Source: an uncultured Clostridia bacterium (GTDB lineage Bacteria; Bacillota; Clostridia; Christensenellales; Aristaeellaceae). Taken from it: 16,291 nt of DNA. The translations under genes were made by a program, and so were the position numbers. The stretch lies in assembly GCA_934631985.1 (NCBI GenBank), contig CAKTYE010000058.1, positions 1 to 16,291 on the forward strand, written 5' to 3'. The notes beneath the pieces are model-generated. The model was not told where the DNA came from, did not search any database, and saw only the letters and a program-made list of their open reading frames with translations. Position 1 is the first letter of the stretch; each line of letters begins with the position of its first letter. This document shows positions 4,610-12,404 of the stretch, piece after piece.

Positions 4610-6056
4610 GCGCCGCCGCCCCGCTTTTGCCCTCAGATGGCAGATCCTGCTGGCCTTTCTGCTGGTGGTGGGCGTTTCCTTCTATTCCATGACCTCCAGC
4701 CTGACCGGCCTTGTCAGCGATTATCTTTTTGAGCAGCGCATTCGTCAGGACAGCCTTTCTGTGGAAAAGCTGGCCACGACCCTTGCGCCTTTTTTTTCAT
4801 CCGCCGATACGGATGCGCTGCAAACCGCCATCGTCTCCGCAGGGGGCGAAATGGGCGGCCGCCTGCTGCTGGTGGACGCAGACGGTAAAATCCAGCTGGA
4901 CAGCTACGCAGCACTGCTGGGCATTCGGCTGGAGCTGCCCCAGGTGGTCACCGTGCTGACCCAGGGCGTGGGCAGCAATTACGGCGTGCATCGTCTGCAT
5001 GACGATACCGGCCCCGCAGGCGAAGAAGCCGGCAGCTACGTCAGCGCTTGTGCCGCCCCCATGACCCTGAACGGCAAGCTGCTGGGCGCAGTGGTGCTGA
5101 TCTCCTCCGTGCAGGAGCTGATGACCAGCCTGAGCGCTGTACAGCAGCGCATGCTGACGGTGTTTATCCTGGTGGCGGCCCTCGCCATGGCGGCAGCGCT
5201 GATCTTCTCCCGGGTGCTGACAGACCCCATTGCCCGCCTGACCAAAACCATTCAGCGCATGGGCAAGGGCGATCTGTCCGCACGGGTGCAGGTGCGCGGC
5301 TCCGGAGAAATGCGTGCCCTGGCGCATGCCTATAACACCATGGCGGATAAGCTGGAATCCCTTGACCAAAGCCGTAACCAGTTTGTCTCCAACGCCAGTC
5401 ATGAACTGAAGACCCCCATGACCACCCTTAAAATCATGCTGCAAACGCTGATCGCTCAGCCGGAAATGCCTGCCGAGCTGCGCACCGAATTTATGCAGGA
5501 CATGGATCATGAGATCGACCGCCTGACAGGCATCATCAACGATCTATTGACCCTCACCCGCATGGACAGCCATGCCATGACCCTGAAGCCCGAGCCGCTT
5601 GACCTGTGCCTGCTTGCGCAGGATATCCTGCATCTGCTGCTGCCCATGGCGGAGCAGCGCGGTCAGCAGCTCACCGCCGACCTGCCTGATACGCTTCCCC
5701 TGACCGCCGACGGCGCAAAGCTGAAGCAAGTGATGTACAACCTGGTGGAGAACGCCGTAAAGTACACCCCGGAGGGCGGGCATATCGTCCTCTCAATGTT
5801 CCGGGAGGGAAAAAACGCTGTCATCACTGTTGCGGATGACGGTCCCGGCATTCCCGCAGCCGATCAGCCCTATATTTTTGACCGCTTTTACCGCGTGGAT
5901 AAGGCGCGTTCCCGGGAGACCGGCGGCACAGGACTGGGGCTTTCCATCGTGTGGCAGCTTGTAGCGCTGCATCACGGCACCGTGTCGGTGGAAAGTCAGG
6001 AGGGCGCAGGCAGCGTCTTCCGTGTAGAGCTTCCGCTGGAGGTGAAGGACGCATGA
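4581..6056 (+). CDS. Membrane sensor histidine kinase
   Basis: This is the partner kinase of the preceding regulator, about 491 residues from the TTG chosen here. After a basic stretch (TKRRRP), a first membrane segment spans about residues 22-44. An extracytoplasmic sensor region of about 145 residues follows, then a second membrane segment (191-213) and a HAMP linker. The dimerisation domain carries the phosphorylated H274 in SHELKTP. The ATPase domain has the N box around N391 (ENAVKYTPEGG), the G1 box DDGPG (419-423), FDRFYR, and the G2 box GGTGLGLS (448-455). The start is uncertain: no ATG fits well, TTG at 4581 overlaps the regulator by 29 bp with GTGGGGAG directly before it, and an ATG at 4539 is the alternative. 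The 3' end overlaps the next gene by four bases (ATGA), indicating translational coupling. Confidence 0.93.
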   Translation: MVIISPTRTKRRRPAFALRWQILLAFLLVVGVSFYSMTSSLTGLVSDYLFEQRIRQDSLSVEKLATTLAPFFSSADTDALQTAIVSAGGEMGGRLLLVDADGKIQLDSYAALLGIRLELPQVVTVLTQGVGSNYGVHRLHDDTGPAGEEAGSYVSACAAPMTLNGKLLGAVVLISSVQELMTSLSAVQQRMLTVFILVAALAMAAALIFSRVLTDPIARLTKTIQRMGKGDLSARVQVRGSGEMRALAHAYNTMADKLESLDQSRNQFVSNASHELKTPMTTLKIMLQTLIAQPEMPAELRTEFMQDMDHEIDRLTGIINDLLTLTRMDSHAMTLKPEPLDLCLLAQDILHLLLPMAEQRGQQLTADLPDTLPLTADGAKLKQVMYNLVENAVKYTPEGGHIVLSMFREGKNAVITVADDGPGIPAADQPYIFDRFYRVDKARSRETGGTGLGLSIVWQLVALHHGTVSVESQEGAGSVFRVELPLEVKDA

Positions 6057-7045
6057 ACGCTTGCCTGAAACGCTGCGCCTTGCTGGCGCTGCTGACGCTT
6101 TCCCTGCTGCTGACGAGCTGTGCAAGCCTTTTGCCCGATCCCGTCCGCGATGCCGTTGGTACCCTTTTCCCCGAGGAGGAGGCTGTTTTTCCCGCCGCCC
6201 AGGCCCCAGAAAGCGCCGCTGCCCGCCGGGAGGTCACGCTGTACTTCCGCTATGGCGACCAGCCCTACCTCGCCCCGGAAATTCGCACCGTGACCATCGC
6301 CGCAGACCAGTCGCTGGAAATGGTGCTGCTGCAAGAATTGAGCAAGGGCCCCGGCTCCCGCTCCACCCAATTGACCGCCGCACTGCCGGAGGGCTGCGGC
6401 TTCATCGCCGCCGTGGCGCAGGAGCGCACACTGTTCGTGACCCTCGGCAGCAGCATTTTGAAGGGCTGGACGGATGAGCCTGCCGACTGGACTGCCTCGG
6501 CCTACTGGCAAGTGGAAGCCCCACTGCGCCGTCAGCTTTGCATGCAGAGCATCGTTGCCACCCTCACCGAAAACTGCGATTACGATCAGGTGCAGTTCCT
6601 TGTGGAGCAGACCAACGTGCTGCGGGACAGCCTGCGCCTTCGGCAAAGCTGGTTTCTGGACGGCGCTGACGACACGGTGCTTTCCGATCCCATTTCCCGT
6701 CAGGAGGAACTGCTGCTCAGCCCCGGCAACACCCTGCGCGCCCTGCTGGACGCTTGGAAGTCCCGGGATGCCGCGCTGCTGTATGGCTACCTGACGCAAC
6801 GCCCCGACCTGGCAGATTGTCAGCAGGCCGTCACGGACGCGCCGCTGCTGCTGTCCTACGCCTTTTCCGGCGGTGCCGTTTCCCCGGACGGGCAGGCGAT
6901 CCACTACACCCTGCGGCTGTGCTGGCAGGATGCTTCCGGGCAATCCCGCGAAACCAGCGGCCTGGCAGTGCGTCTGACCCGCGTGGACGGGCTTTGGAAG
7001 CTGCCCTGGGCGCAGTTCACCCAGCTCATCCAAGCCATGCAATGA
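6053..7045 (+). CDS. GerMN-domain lipoprotein, first of two
   Basis: This 330-residue protein starts MNACLKRC with a hydrophobic signal and lipobox LTSC, so C23 would be lipidated and the protein anchored on the outer face of the membrane. Residues about 60-190 (from REVTLYFRYGD through QELSKGPGS, ALPEGCGF to the NVLRDSL segment) resemble a GerMN domain, the fold named after the GerM sporulation/germination lipoprotein and also present in LpqB. The C-terminal part, from about 215 to 330, is not recognised but looks like an NTF2-like alpha/beta domain (TLRALLDAWKSRDAALLYGYL; the end reads LWKLPWAQF). The start overlaps the kinase stop by ATGA, with GGAGGTGAAGG before it. Co-operonic with the kinase, so a modulator of its sensing is likely. 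GerMN assignment is by pattern, not by search. Confidence 0.8.
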   Translation: MNACLKRCALLALLTLSLLLTSCASLLPDPVRDAVGTLFPEEEAVFPAAQAPESAAARREVTLYFRYGDQPYLAPEIRTVTIAADQSLEMVLLQELSKGPGSRSTQLTAALPEGCGFIAAVAQERTLFVTLGSSILKGWTDEPADWTASAYWQVEAPLRRQLCMQSIVATLTENCDYDQVQFLVEQTNVLRDSLRLRQSWFLDGADDTVLSDPISRQEELLLSPGNTLRALLDAWKSRDAALLYGYLTQRPDLADCQQAVTDAPLLLSYAFSGGAVSPDGQAIHYTLRLCWQDASGQSRETSGLAVRLTRVDGLWKLPWAQFTQLIQAMQ

Positions 7046-7062
7046 AAGGAGCGTGACCCCTT

Positions 7063-8592
7063 ATGCACAGGAAGCGCCTTGCGGCCCTGCTCATCCTTCC
7101 CCTGCTGCTGACGGGCTGCTCCTCTACACAGACGCAGATCATGGAGCAGGAAGCGTCCGTTACGCTCCCGCCCGTTTCGCAGCCCTATACCGCGCCTGTG
7201 GGCGATGCCTCCCTGAATTACACTGCACAGGCCGAGCTTTTTCTGCCCAGCCTGTCAGGCGACCAGCTTGTTGCCCAGCAGGTAGAACTGACTCTCAACC
7301 ATGGGCAGCACCCCGCGGAGACCGTGCTGCGGGCCTTGTTCAATTTTGAAAGCAATCGGCGGGTGCAGGCCCTCGGCGGAGATGTGCGCTTGCAGCTGGC
7401 GGGCGTGAACCCCGTGGAGATCTCCTGCGGCGTCGCTACGGTAACGCTGGCCTCCTCAGCGCTGCAATTGTCCTCCCCCGCCTTTTACACCGTGTGTCAG
7501 GGCATCGCGGCAACGCTGGCCCCCTACGGTGTTTCCCGGGTGAATGTGCTTGTCTCCGGGCAGACCGTCGCCATGGATCTGACCGCATCCCTGCCGCTGG
7601 GGACGTTGACTGCCGCCCGGGAAGTCCCACTTTCCACGCTGTGGAAGCAGCTTGATTTGCGCAAGCCCGCACTGAATGCAGACGTATCCCAGGCCGGGTT
7701 AAACGCCAACGTCACGCTTTTCTTCCCCGTCGCGGACGGCACGGGCATCCTGGCAGAAACACGGGATGTGTCCTTTGATGGACAGACTCCTGCACAGCTT
7801 GCGCAGGGCCTGATCGACGCGCTTTCCGCAGGCCCGCAGGAGCTGACCGCCGCCGCGCCCATGCCGGATGTAAGCGCGCTGCTTTCCCAGCCTCCCGAGG
7901 TCTCCGTCGGCACAGAAAGCAACGGCCGCACCGTGACGCTGCGCTTTGCTGAGGGGCTGGACGCACGTTTGAAGGAAGTGGGCGTGGATCAGGTGAGCTT
8001 TCTGGCAAGCCTGACCTATACGCTGACCACCTTCATTCCCTACCTGACGCAGGTAACATGCGTGGTCGGCGGTGAGACGCTGACTCGCGCCTTCACTGCC
8101 GAAAACCGTTTACTGACCTTTCCTGCCGGTGATCTTCGCCGAAGCGACTTCGCCGCCTATGTCATGGATGTTGCCACGCTGTACCTTGTGCGGGATGCGC
8201 GGCTCACCCGTGTGGAGCGCAGCATGCCCTACTATGCCGCCCGGAATCCCCGTGCGCTGCTTTTGCAATTGCTGGACGGCCCCACTGCAATGGAAAGCGC
8301 CGCCGGGCTGCGGTCTCTGCTTCCCCACTATCTGGGTGATGCAGACATTCTGGGCTTTTCCGTTGCGGGGGACACGCTGCTGATCAATCTATCCGCGACC
8401 TTCATTACAGGTTCTAGCGGGTTGGCCCCTGCCGAGGAGCGGCTCATGGCCTACAGCATCATCAACACGCTATGCGATGCGACAGGCTGCCGCCGGGTAA
8501 GGTTCTATTTCGGCAGCGCTGTCTGGGACACGCTCTGCGGCGGGGTATGGTGGAACGGAGATTTTATGCGCAATACCGCGCTGGTGGAGTAA
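7063..8592 (+). CDS. GerMN-domain lipoprotein, second, multi-domain
   Basis: This 509-residue lipoprotein has a basic N-terminus (MHRKR), a hydrophobic core and lipobox LTGC with C19 as the lipid site. Three segments look like GerMN-type repeats. The first is about 50-175 (AQAELFLPSLSGDQLVAQQ to VNVLVSGQTV), the second about 213-335 (NANVTLFFPVADGTGILA to VSVGTESNGRTVTLRFAE), and the third about 365-505 (DVATLYLVRDARLTRVE, NPRALLLQLLDGPT, then CRRVRFYFGSAVWDT). The third is the clearest. The ATG at 7063 lies 17 bp after the previous stop; AAAGGAG is about 11 bases upstream, a slightly long spacing. A strong terminator follows. A paired role with the upstream lipoprotein in envelope sensing is inferred. 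Confidence 0.8.
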   Translation: MHRKRLAALLILPLLLTGCSSTQTQIMEQEASVTLPPVSQPYTAPVGDASLNYTAQAELFLPSLSGDQLVAQQVELTLNHGQHPAETVLRALFNFESNRRVQALGGDVRLQLAGVNPVEISCGVATVTLASSALQLSSPAFYTVCQGIAATLAPYGVSRVNVLVSGQTVAMDLTASLPLGTLTAAREVPLSTLWKQLDLRKPALNADVSQAGLNANVTLFFPVADGTGILAETRDVSFDGQTPAQLAQGLIDALSAGPQELTAAAPMPDVSALLSQPPEVSVGTESNGRTVTLRFAEGLDARLKEVGVDQVSFLASLTYTLTTFIPYLTQVTCVVGGETLTRAFTAENRLLTFPAGDLRRSDFAAYVMDVATLYLVRDARLTRVERSMPYYAARNPRALLLQLLDGPTAMESAAGLRSLLPHYLGDADILGFSVAGDTLLINLSATFITGSSGLAPAEERLMAYSIINTLCDATGCRRVRFYFGSAVWDTLCGGVWWNGDFMRNTALVE

Positions 8593-8615
8593 TAGATAGA
8601 AGAAATGCTTTGCGC

Positions 8616-8651
8616 CCGTGCAGGGGAGAAAGAGCCTTGCACGGTTTTTTT
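8616..8651 (+). terminator. Terminator of the two-component/GerMN operon
   Basis: CCGTGCA pairs with TGCACGG across a 15-base loop, followed by seven T (8645-8651). It lies 24 bp after the second lipoprotein gene. The rest of the gap to 8779 holds no supported gene. Confidence 0.9.
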
Positions 8652-8779
8652 CATGGACTGTTATGCAATTTGTTTAGAAGTACCGCAGAAGGAGTGGTGG
8701 AAGATACGCCCTCGCCAGAGTATCGTAGCTTAGCCACCAAAGCACATTACCGTCTAATCTACGAAGAAGCAATGAGAAA

Positions 8780-9601
8780 TTAGGAGAATTCCCCCACCGG
8801 CAGCAGCACTTCCGTTAAATACGCCTCCGGGGTACGGGCGGTCATGCTGTCCAGCAAGCAGGTCTCATAGGAGCCGCCTTGCAAAGTGAAGGCGCGGCGC
8901 GCAGCCGCCTCCAGCATACGAGCATATGTTTCTCCAATGGCGGCGTAGGGGCCGCTGTGAATGCAGCGCAGATAGCGCCCTGCGGGACGTGTACGGCAGA
9001 GCCGATCCCGACAGGACTTGCGCAGAGGAAAGAAAACCTCAAAGGCCAGGGTACATGTCCCAGCATGTAACGCGGCAGGAGAAATGCGCGAACCCATCTG
9101 ATAATCAAAGGGCAGATGACGCTCTCGAACCTCCCGCAAAAGCGCCTTCAGCGCAATGTCCGTGGCAACGGGATCACCAGGGGCCTCCACGCTGCGCACA
9201 GCAAGGGGCTGTGCAGGCAGCTCCACCAGCGTTATCTCGCCGGGCTGCATATCCTGCAGTGTTTCCAGCGTCAGCAGCTTTTGTGAAAGCCGCGCCATGG
9301 CCTCCCGCAGGCGCGTTTCCCGCTCCCGCAGCACATCCTGCTGATGGCGCAGCGCCGTGATGGTGTCGCTGGTCTGGGGCAGCGCAAGGAACGCGCGTAT
9401 CTCCTGCAAGCTCAGCCCCATGTCCTTCAAGATGAGAATGTGATCCAGCAGTTCCAGCTGGTCGGCAGCATAGTAGCGGTAGCCGTTGTGCGGATCGATT
9501 TCTCGGGGGCAGAATACCCCTGCCTTATCGTAAAAAATAAGTGTCTGCTTGGAAATGCCGTGCAGGCGGGCCAATTCCCCGGTAGTGAAACGCGGCTTCA
9601 T
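8780..9601 (-). CDS. MerR-family regulator with effector-binding domain
   Basis: This 273-residue protein has the N-terminal MerR winged helix-turn-helix (about 4-72: FTTGELARLHGISKQTLIFYD, then NGYRYYAADQLELLDHI and MGLSLQEI). An antiparallel coiled-coil helix follows (about 78-115, rich in Arg/Glu/Leu), then a C-terminal domain of about 150 residues resembling the GyrI/BmrR ligand-binding fold. Such proteins twist a promoter with an overlong spacer into an active shape when ligand binds. The start is firm: AGGAGG lies five bases before the ATG. It is divergent from the YitT-family gene, and the shared gap contains a canonical MerR-type promoter, so that gene is the likely target. The ligand is unknown; BmrR-like proteins usually bind hydrophobic or cationic molecules. 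Confidence 0.92.
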   Translation of the reverse strand: MKPRFTTGELARLHGISKQTLIFYDKAGVFCPREIDPHNGYRYYAADQLELLDHILILKDMGLSLQEIRAFLALPQTSDTITALRHQQDVLRERETRLREAMARLSQKLLTLETLQDMQPGEITLVELPAQPLAVRSVEAPGDPVATDIALKALLREVRERHLPFDYQMGSRISPAALHAGTCTLAFEVFFPLRKSCRDRLCRTRPAGRYLRCIHSGPYAAIGETYARMLEAAARRAFTLQGGSYETCLLDSMTARTPEAYLTEVLLPVGEFS

Positions 9602-9621
9602 AAGCGCCTCCTAAAAAATGC

Positions 9622-9652
9622 TTGACAATATAGTTACTATATTCTTTATAAT
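9622..9652 (+). promoter_or_regulatory. MerR-type promoter with operator in a 19-bp spacer
   Basis: TTGACA (9622-9627) and TATAAT (9647-9652) are both perfect but separated by 19 bp instead of 17. Nearly the whole spacer is the 17-bp perfect palindrome AATATAGTTACTATATT (9627-9643). This is the classic geometry of a promoter repressed or activated by a MerR-family protein, and such a gene starts 20 bp away on the other strand. Confidence 0.92.
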
Positions 9653-9700
9653 GGCATGCGTCAAGTATTTGCAGGGCGTTGCAGAAAGGATGTCACAGGT

Positions 9701-10315
9701 TTGAAACAGAAACAACGCGCGGTGGGCAACTATGTACAGTTGCTGGCGGGCGCAGCGATCCTCGCCTTTGGCCTGTACAATGTGCATAGCCAGAGCCGCA
9801 TTACCGAGGGCGGCGTGCTGGGCATGACGCTGCTTTTGCAGCATTGGTTCGGCATTTCTCCCTCCATTTCCGAGGCAGTGATGGACGTGTGCTGCTATCT
9901 GCTGGGCATGAAATATCTGGGCAAGAGCTTCCTGCGCTATGCACTGACTGCCACGGGCGGCTTCGCGCTGAGCTACGCGCTGTTTGAGCGCATGGGCTAT
10001 GTGCTGCCCAGCATGCTGAACCAGCCGCTGCTGGCGGCGGTGGTGGGCGGCCTGTTTGTGGGCGTAGGCGTAGGGCTGGTAGTGCGCGTAGGCGGCGCTG
10101 CCGGCGGCGACGATGCACTGGCGCTGGTCATTGCCAAGCTGCTGCGCTGGCCCGTATCCCGAGCCTATCTGTTCACGGACGTGGTGGTGCTGCTGCTTTC
10201 CCTGACCTATATTCCAATTCAGAACATTGCCTGTTCACTAGTGACCGTCACGCTGTCCTCGTTCATCATCGGGAAGATCCATACACTGGGCAAGCCTGCC
10301 GAAACCACCGCATAA
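9701..10315 (+). CDS. YitT-family integral membrane protein
   Basis: This protein of about 204 residues has five or six hydrophobic segments and the conserved features of the YitT (DUF161) family: a glycine-rich ITEGGVLGMTLLLQHWFGISPS near the first helix pair, VGGLFVGVGVGLVVRVGGAAGGDDALALVIAK in the middle, and a C-terminal helix ending SFIIGKIHTLGK. It lacks the cytoplasmic DUF2179 domain of the longer members. An in-frame ATG at 9656 would fall at the promoter start point with no ribosome site, so TTG at 9701-9703 was chosen, with AAAGGA ten bases before it. The function of the family is not established; a transport role is usually assumed. Expression is probably controlled by the divergent MerR-type regulator. 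Confidence 0.85.
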   Translation: MKQKQRAVGNYVQLLAGAAILAFGLYNVHSQSRITEGGVLGMTLLLQHWFGISPSISEAVMDVCCYLLGMKYLGKSFLRYALTATGGFALSYALFERMGYVLPSMLNQPLLAAVVGGLFVGVGVGLVVRVGGAAGGDDALALVIAKLLRWPVSRAYLFTDVVVLLLSLTYIPIQNIACSLVTVTLSSFIIGKIHTLGKPAETTA

Positions 10316-10336
10316 TGTACAGCAGCATTTTATCTC

Positions 10337-10383
10337 CGCTCCCCCGCATGGGGGAGCTGTCGCCCGCAGGCGACTGAGGGGGT
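10337..10383 (+). repeat. Double-hairpin intergenic repeat, copy A
   Basis: CTCCCCC-GCAT-GGGGGAG is followed by GTCGCC-CGCA-GGCGAC and the tail TGAGGGGG. The same two-hairpin plan with a TGAGGGG-type tail recurs at 12335-12378 and, inverted and mutated, at 15294-15343. It is a small nonautonomous repeat family. There is no T-run after it here. Confidence 0.75.
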
Positions 10384-10414
10384 CAGCGCAAAACAGTTCC
10401 CCAAAATACAAATA

Positions 10415-10443
10415 CGCCCGAGCGCTCCTTCAGCGCTCGGGCG
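10415..10443. terminator. Strong hairpin between yitT-like and ABC-F genes
   Basis: CGCCCGAGCGCT pairs perfectly with AGCGCTCGGGCG over 12 bp with a 5-base loop. On the minus strand it is followed by TATTTGTATTTT, a plausible weak terminator for the ABC-F gene; on the plus strand there is no T-run. It lies between two convergent genes. Confidence 0.55.
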
Positions 10444-10526
10444 TTGCACATCCCGCAGCAATTCCCCCATACCATCAAAATCCCCCAGCTTTTCCCTCAT
10501 GAAAAAGCTGTTCTTCGGGAGGGAGC

Positions 10527-10566
10527 GCGAGGGAGGGGCTTCTTACAAAGAAGCCGCCTCCCTCGC
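10527..10566. repeat. Long perfect-arm hairpin after the ABC-F gene
   Basis: GCGAGGGAGG-GGCTTCTT pairs with AAGAAGCC-CCTCCCTCGC over 18 bp with a single bulged base and a 3-base loop. It starts 16 bp past the ABC-F stop codon. Without a T-run on either side it is more likely an intergenic palindromic repeat or transcript-stabilising hairpin than a simple terminator. Confidence 0.65.
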
Positions 10567-10582
10567 ATGATCTACCTTTCCC

Positions 10583-12181
10583 TTACTGCTGCTTGGTTTT
10601 TTCGAGGTATTCTTCGTAGGTGCAGTAGTAGTCAGCGATGGTGCCATCGGGCTTGATCTCAATGATGCGATCAGCAATGGTGCTGATGAACTGGTGGTCC
10701 TGGCTGGTGAAGATCACATTGCCGGGGAAGTTGATCAGCGCATTGTTCACCGCCGTGATAGATTCCAGATCCAGATGGTTGGTGGGCTGATCCAGCATCA
10801 GGAAGTTCGCGCCGGACAGCATCATGCGGGAAAGCATCACGCGCACCTTCTCACCACCGGAAAGCACACTGACCTGCTTGTACACATCATCGCCGCGGAA
10901 AAGCATGCGGCCCAGCAGATCGCGCATGTCGCTTTCCAGCATGTTGGCGGGGCAGTACTGCGCAAACCACTCCAGCATGTTCTTGTCGCAGCCCTCAAAG
11001 TAGGAGGAGTTGTCCTTCGGGAAGTAGCTGGTGGAGATGGTCACACCCCACTTGAAGGAGCCGCTGTCCGGCTGAAGCTCCTCGTTCAGGATCTTGAACA
11101 GCGCCGTCTGTGCCTGCTCGTTGGAGCCGACCAGCGCAACCTTCTGCCCCTTCTGCACCAGGAAGGATACATCCTTCAGCAGCTGCACGCCATCCTGCGT
11201 GTAGTTGATACCGCTGACCTGAAGAATGTCCTTGCCCGCCTCGCGATCCGGGGTGAAGCATACCCACGGATAGCGCCGGGAGGACGCGGGCATCTGCTCA
11301 ATGGTCAGCTGATCCAGCATCTTTTTGCGGCTGGTGGCCTGCTTCGCCTTGGACTTGTTGGAAGAGAAGCGCTGAATAAAGGCTTGCAGCTCCTTGATCT
11401 TGTCCTCGCGACGCTTCTTCTGATCCTTCATGATGGACTGCATCAGCTTGCTGGACTCATACCAGAAGTCGTAGTTGCCCACATACAGCTTCACCTGATT
11501 GTAGTCAATGTCCACAATGTGGGTGCAGATGTTGTTCAGGAACCAGCGGTCGTGGCTGACCACGATCAGCGTGCCGGGGAAGTCCATCAGGAAATCCTCC
11601 AGCCAGGTGACAGACTTGTTGTCCAAGTTGTTGGTCGGCTCGTCCAGCAGCAGAATGTCCGGGTGTCCGAACAGCGCCTGTGCCAGCAGCACCTTCACCT
11701 TTTCGCCGCCCGTCAGCTCGCCCATGAGCGTGTAGTGCAGATTCTCGCCAATGCCCAGGCCCTGCAAAAGCGTCGCCGCATCGCTTTCGGCGTTCCAGCC
11801 GTCCATCTCGGCAAACTCGCCCTCCAGCTCCGCAGCCTTCTCACCGTCCGCCTCGGAGAAATCAGGCTTGGCATACAGCGCATCCTTTTCCTTCATAATG
11901 TCATACAGCCGCTGATTGCCCATGATCACCGTGTCCAGCACGGGATATTCATCGTACTGGAACTGGTTCTGCTTCAGGGTGGACAAGCGCTGATTTGCCG
12001 GAATAGTCACGCTGCCCGTGGTCGGCTCCAGCTCGCCGGACAAGATCCGCAAAAAAGTGGACTTGCCTGCGCCGTTTGCGCCGATGATGCCGTAGCAGTT
12101 GCCCGGAAGAAATTTCAGGTCTGCGCCGGAGAACAGCTTCTGTCCTCCGAAGGTCAGGGAAACATTGCTGACTGTAATCAT
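10583..12181 (-). CDS. ABC-F family ATPase (YkpA/YbiT-like)
   Basis: This 532-residue soluble protein has two nucleotide-binding domains and no membrane domain, as in ABC-F proteins that act on the ribosomal E site. Domain 1 has Walker A GANGAGKS (34-41), signature LTGGEKVKVLLAQAL and Walker B LLLDEPTNNLD with E181. A charged linker follows (KKRREDKIKELQAFIQRF, then KQATSRKKMLDQL). Domain 2 keeps the signature LSGGEKVRVMLSR and LDQPTNHLD, but its P-loop reads GSNEQAQT (from residue 352) without the GKS/T, and the catalytic glutamate is Q465. The ATG at 12181 has AGGAG five bases upstream; the frame is open to 12454, but that part is noncoding. Length and features suit the YkpA/YbiT branch. 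A housekeeping translation factor is more likely than a resistance protein, though that is inference. Confidence 0.92.
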   Translation of the reverse strand: MITVSNVSLTFGGQKLFSGADLKFLPGNCYGIIGANGAGKSTFLRILSGELEPTTGSVTIPANQRLSTLKQNQFQYDEYPVLDTVIMGNQRLYDIMKEKDALYAKPDFSEADGEKAAELEGEFAEMDGWNAESDAATLLQGLGIGENLHYTLMGELTGGEKVKVLLAQALFGHPDILLLDEPTNNLDNKSVTWLEDFLMDFPGTLIVVSHDRWFLNNICTHIVDIDYNQVKLYVGNYDFWYESSKLMQSIMKDQKKRREDKIKELQAFIQRFSSNKSKAKQATSRKKMLDQLTIEQMPASSRRYPWVCFTPDREAGKDILQVSGINYTQDGVQLLKDVSFLVQKGQKVALVGSNEQAQTALFKILNEELQPDSGSFKWGVTISTSYFPKDNSSYFEGCDKNMLEWFAQYCPANMLESDMRDLLGRMLFRGDDVYKQVSVLSGGEKVRVMLSRMMLSGANFLMLDQPTNHLDLESITAVNNALINFPGNVIFTSQDHQFISTIADRIIEIKPDGTIADYYCTYEEYLEKTKQQ

Positions 12182-12229
12182 TTTGACTCCTATTTTTATC
12201 CCAATGAATTTCGGTTTGCACCGCCTTTC

Positions 12230-12238
12230 ATCATACCA
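12230..12238 (-). promoter_or_regulatory. Probable ABC-F promoter (extended -10)
   Basis: TGGTATGAT on the minus strand is an extended -10 box about 48 bp before the ABC-F start. No good -35 is visible upstream, as often seen with extended -10 promoters. Confidence 0.45.
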
Positions 12239-12328
12239 TAGTTTGCACGAAAAAGAAACACCTTTTTCCAAATAGCTCAAAGGAATGTCCGAAAGAAGCA
12301 CTCCTTCCCCCCAGCACGTCGCACATTC

Positions 12329-12404
12329 AAAAAAGGCTCCCCTGAAAGGGGAGCTGCCGCCAAAGGCGGCTGAGGGGTTATGTATGCCTAACGACTGAGG
12401 GGTC
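12329..12404 (-). terminator. Double-hairpin repeat copy B acting as GNAT terminator
   Basis: On the minus strand, past the GNAT stop codon, GCCGCC-TTTG-GGCGGC is followed by GCTCCCCT-TTC-AGGGGAGC and TTTTTT (12329-12334), a complete terminator. On the plus strand it reads as repeat copy B with tail TGAGGGGTTATGT. A partial second tail, CGACTGAGGGGTCA, at 12391-12405 runs into the GNAT stop codon, suggesting a nested or duplicated insertion that supplied the gene end. Confidence 0.8.

Noticed and set aside
5996..7042. A 348-codon minus-strand frame opposite the first GerMN lipoprotein
   Set aside because: The plus-strand gene has a lipobox, ribosome site and operon overlap; the antisense frame has none of these.
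8694..8783. Short plus-strand peptide from GTG before the MerR gene end
   Set aside because: AAGGAG overlaps the GTG so the spacing does not work, it lies past a strong terminator, and its end overlaps the convergent gene. It could be a gene remnant, but there is no evidence.
10694..12241. A 515-codon open frame on the plus strand opposite the ABC-F gene
   Set aside because: Antisense shadow of a clear ABC-F gene, with low-complexity Leu/Gln/His composition and no ribosome site.
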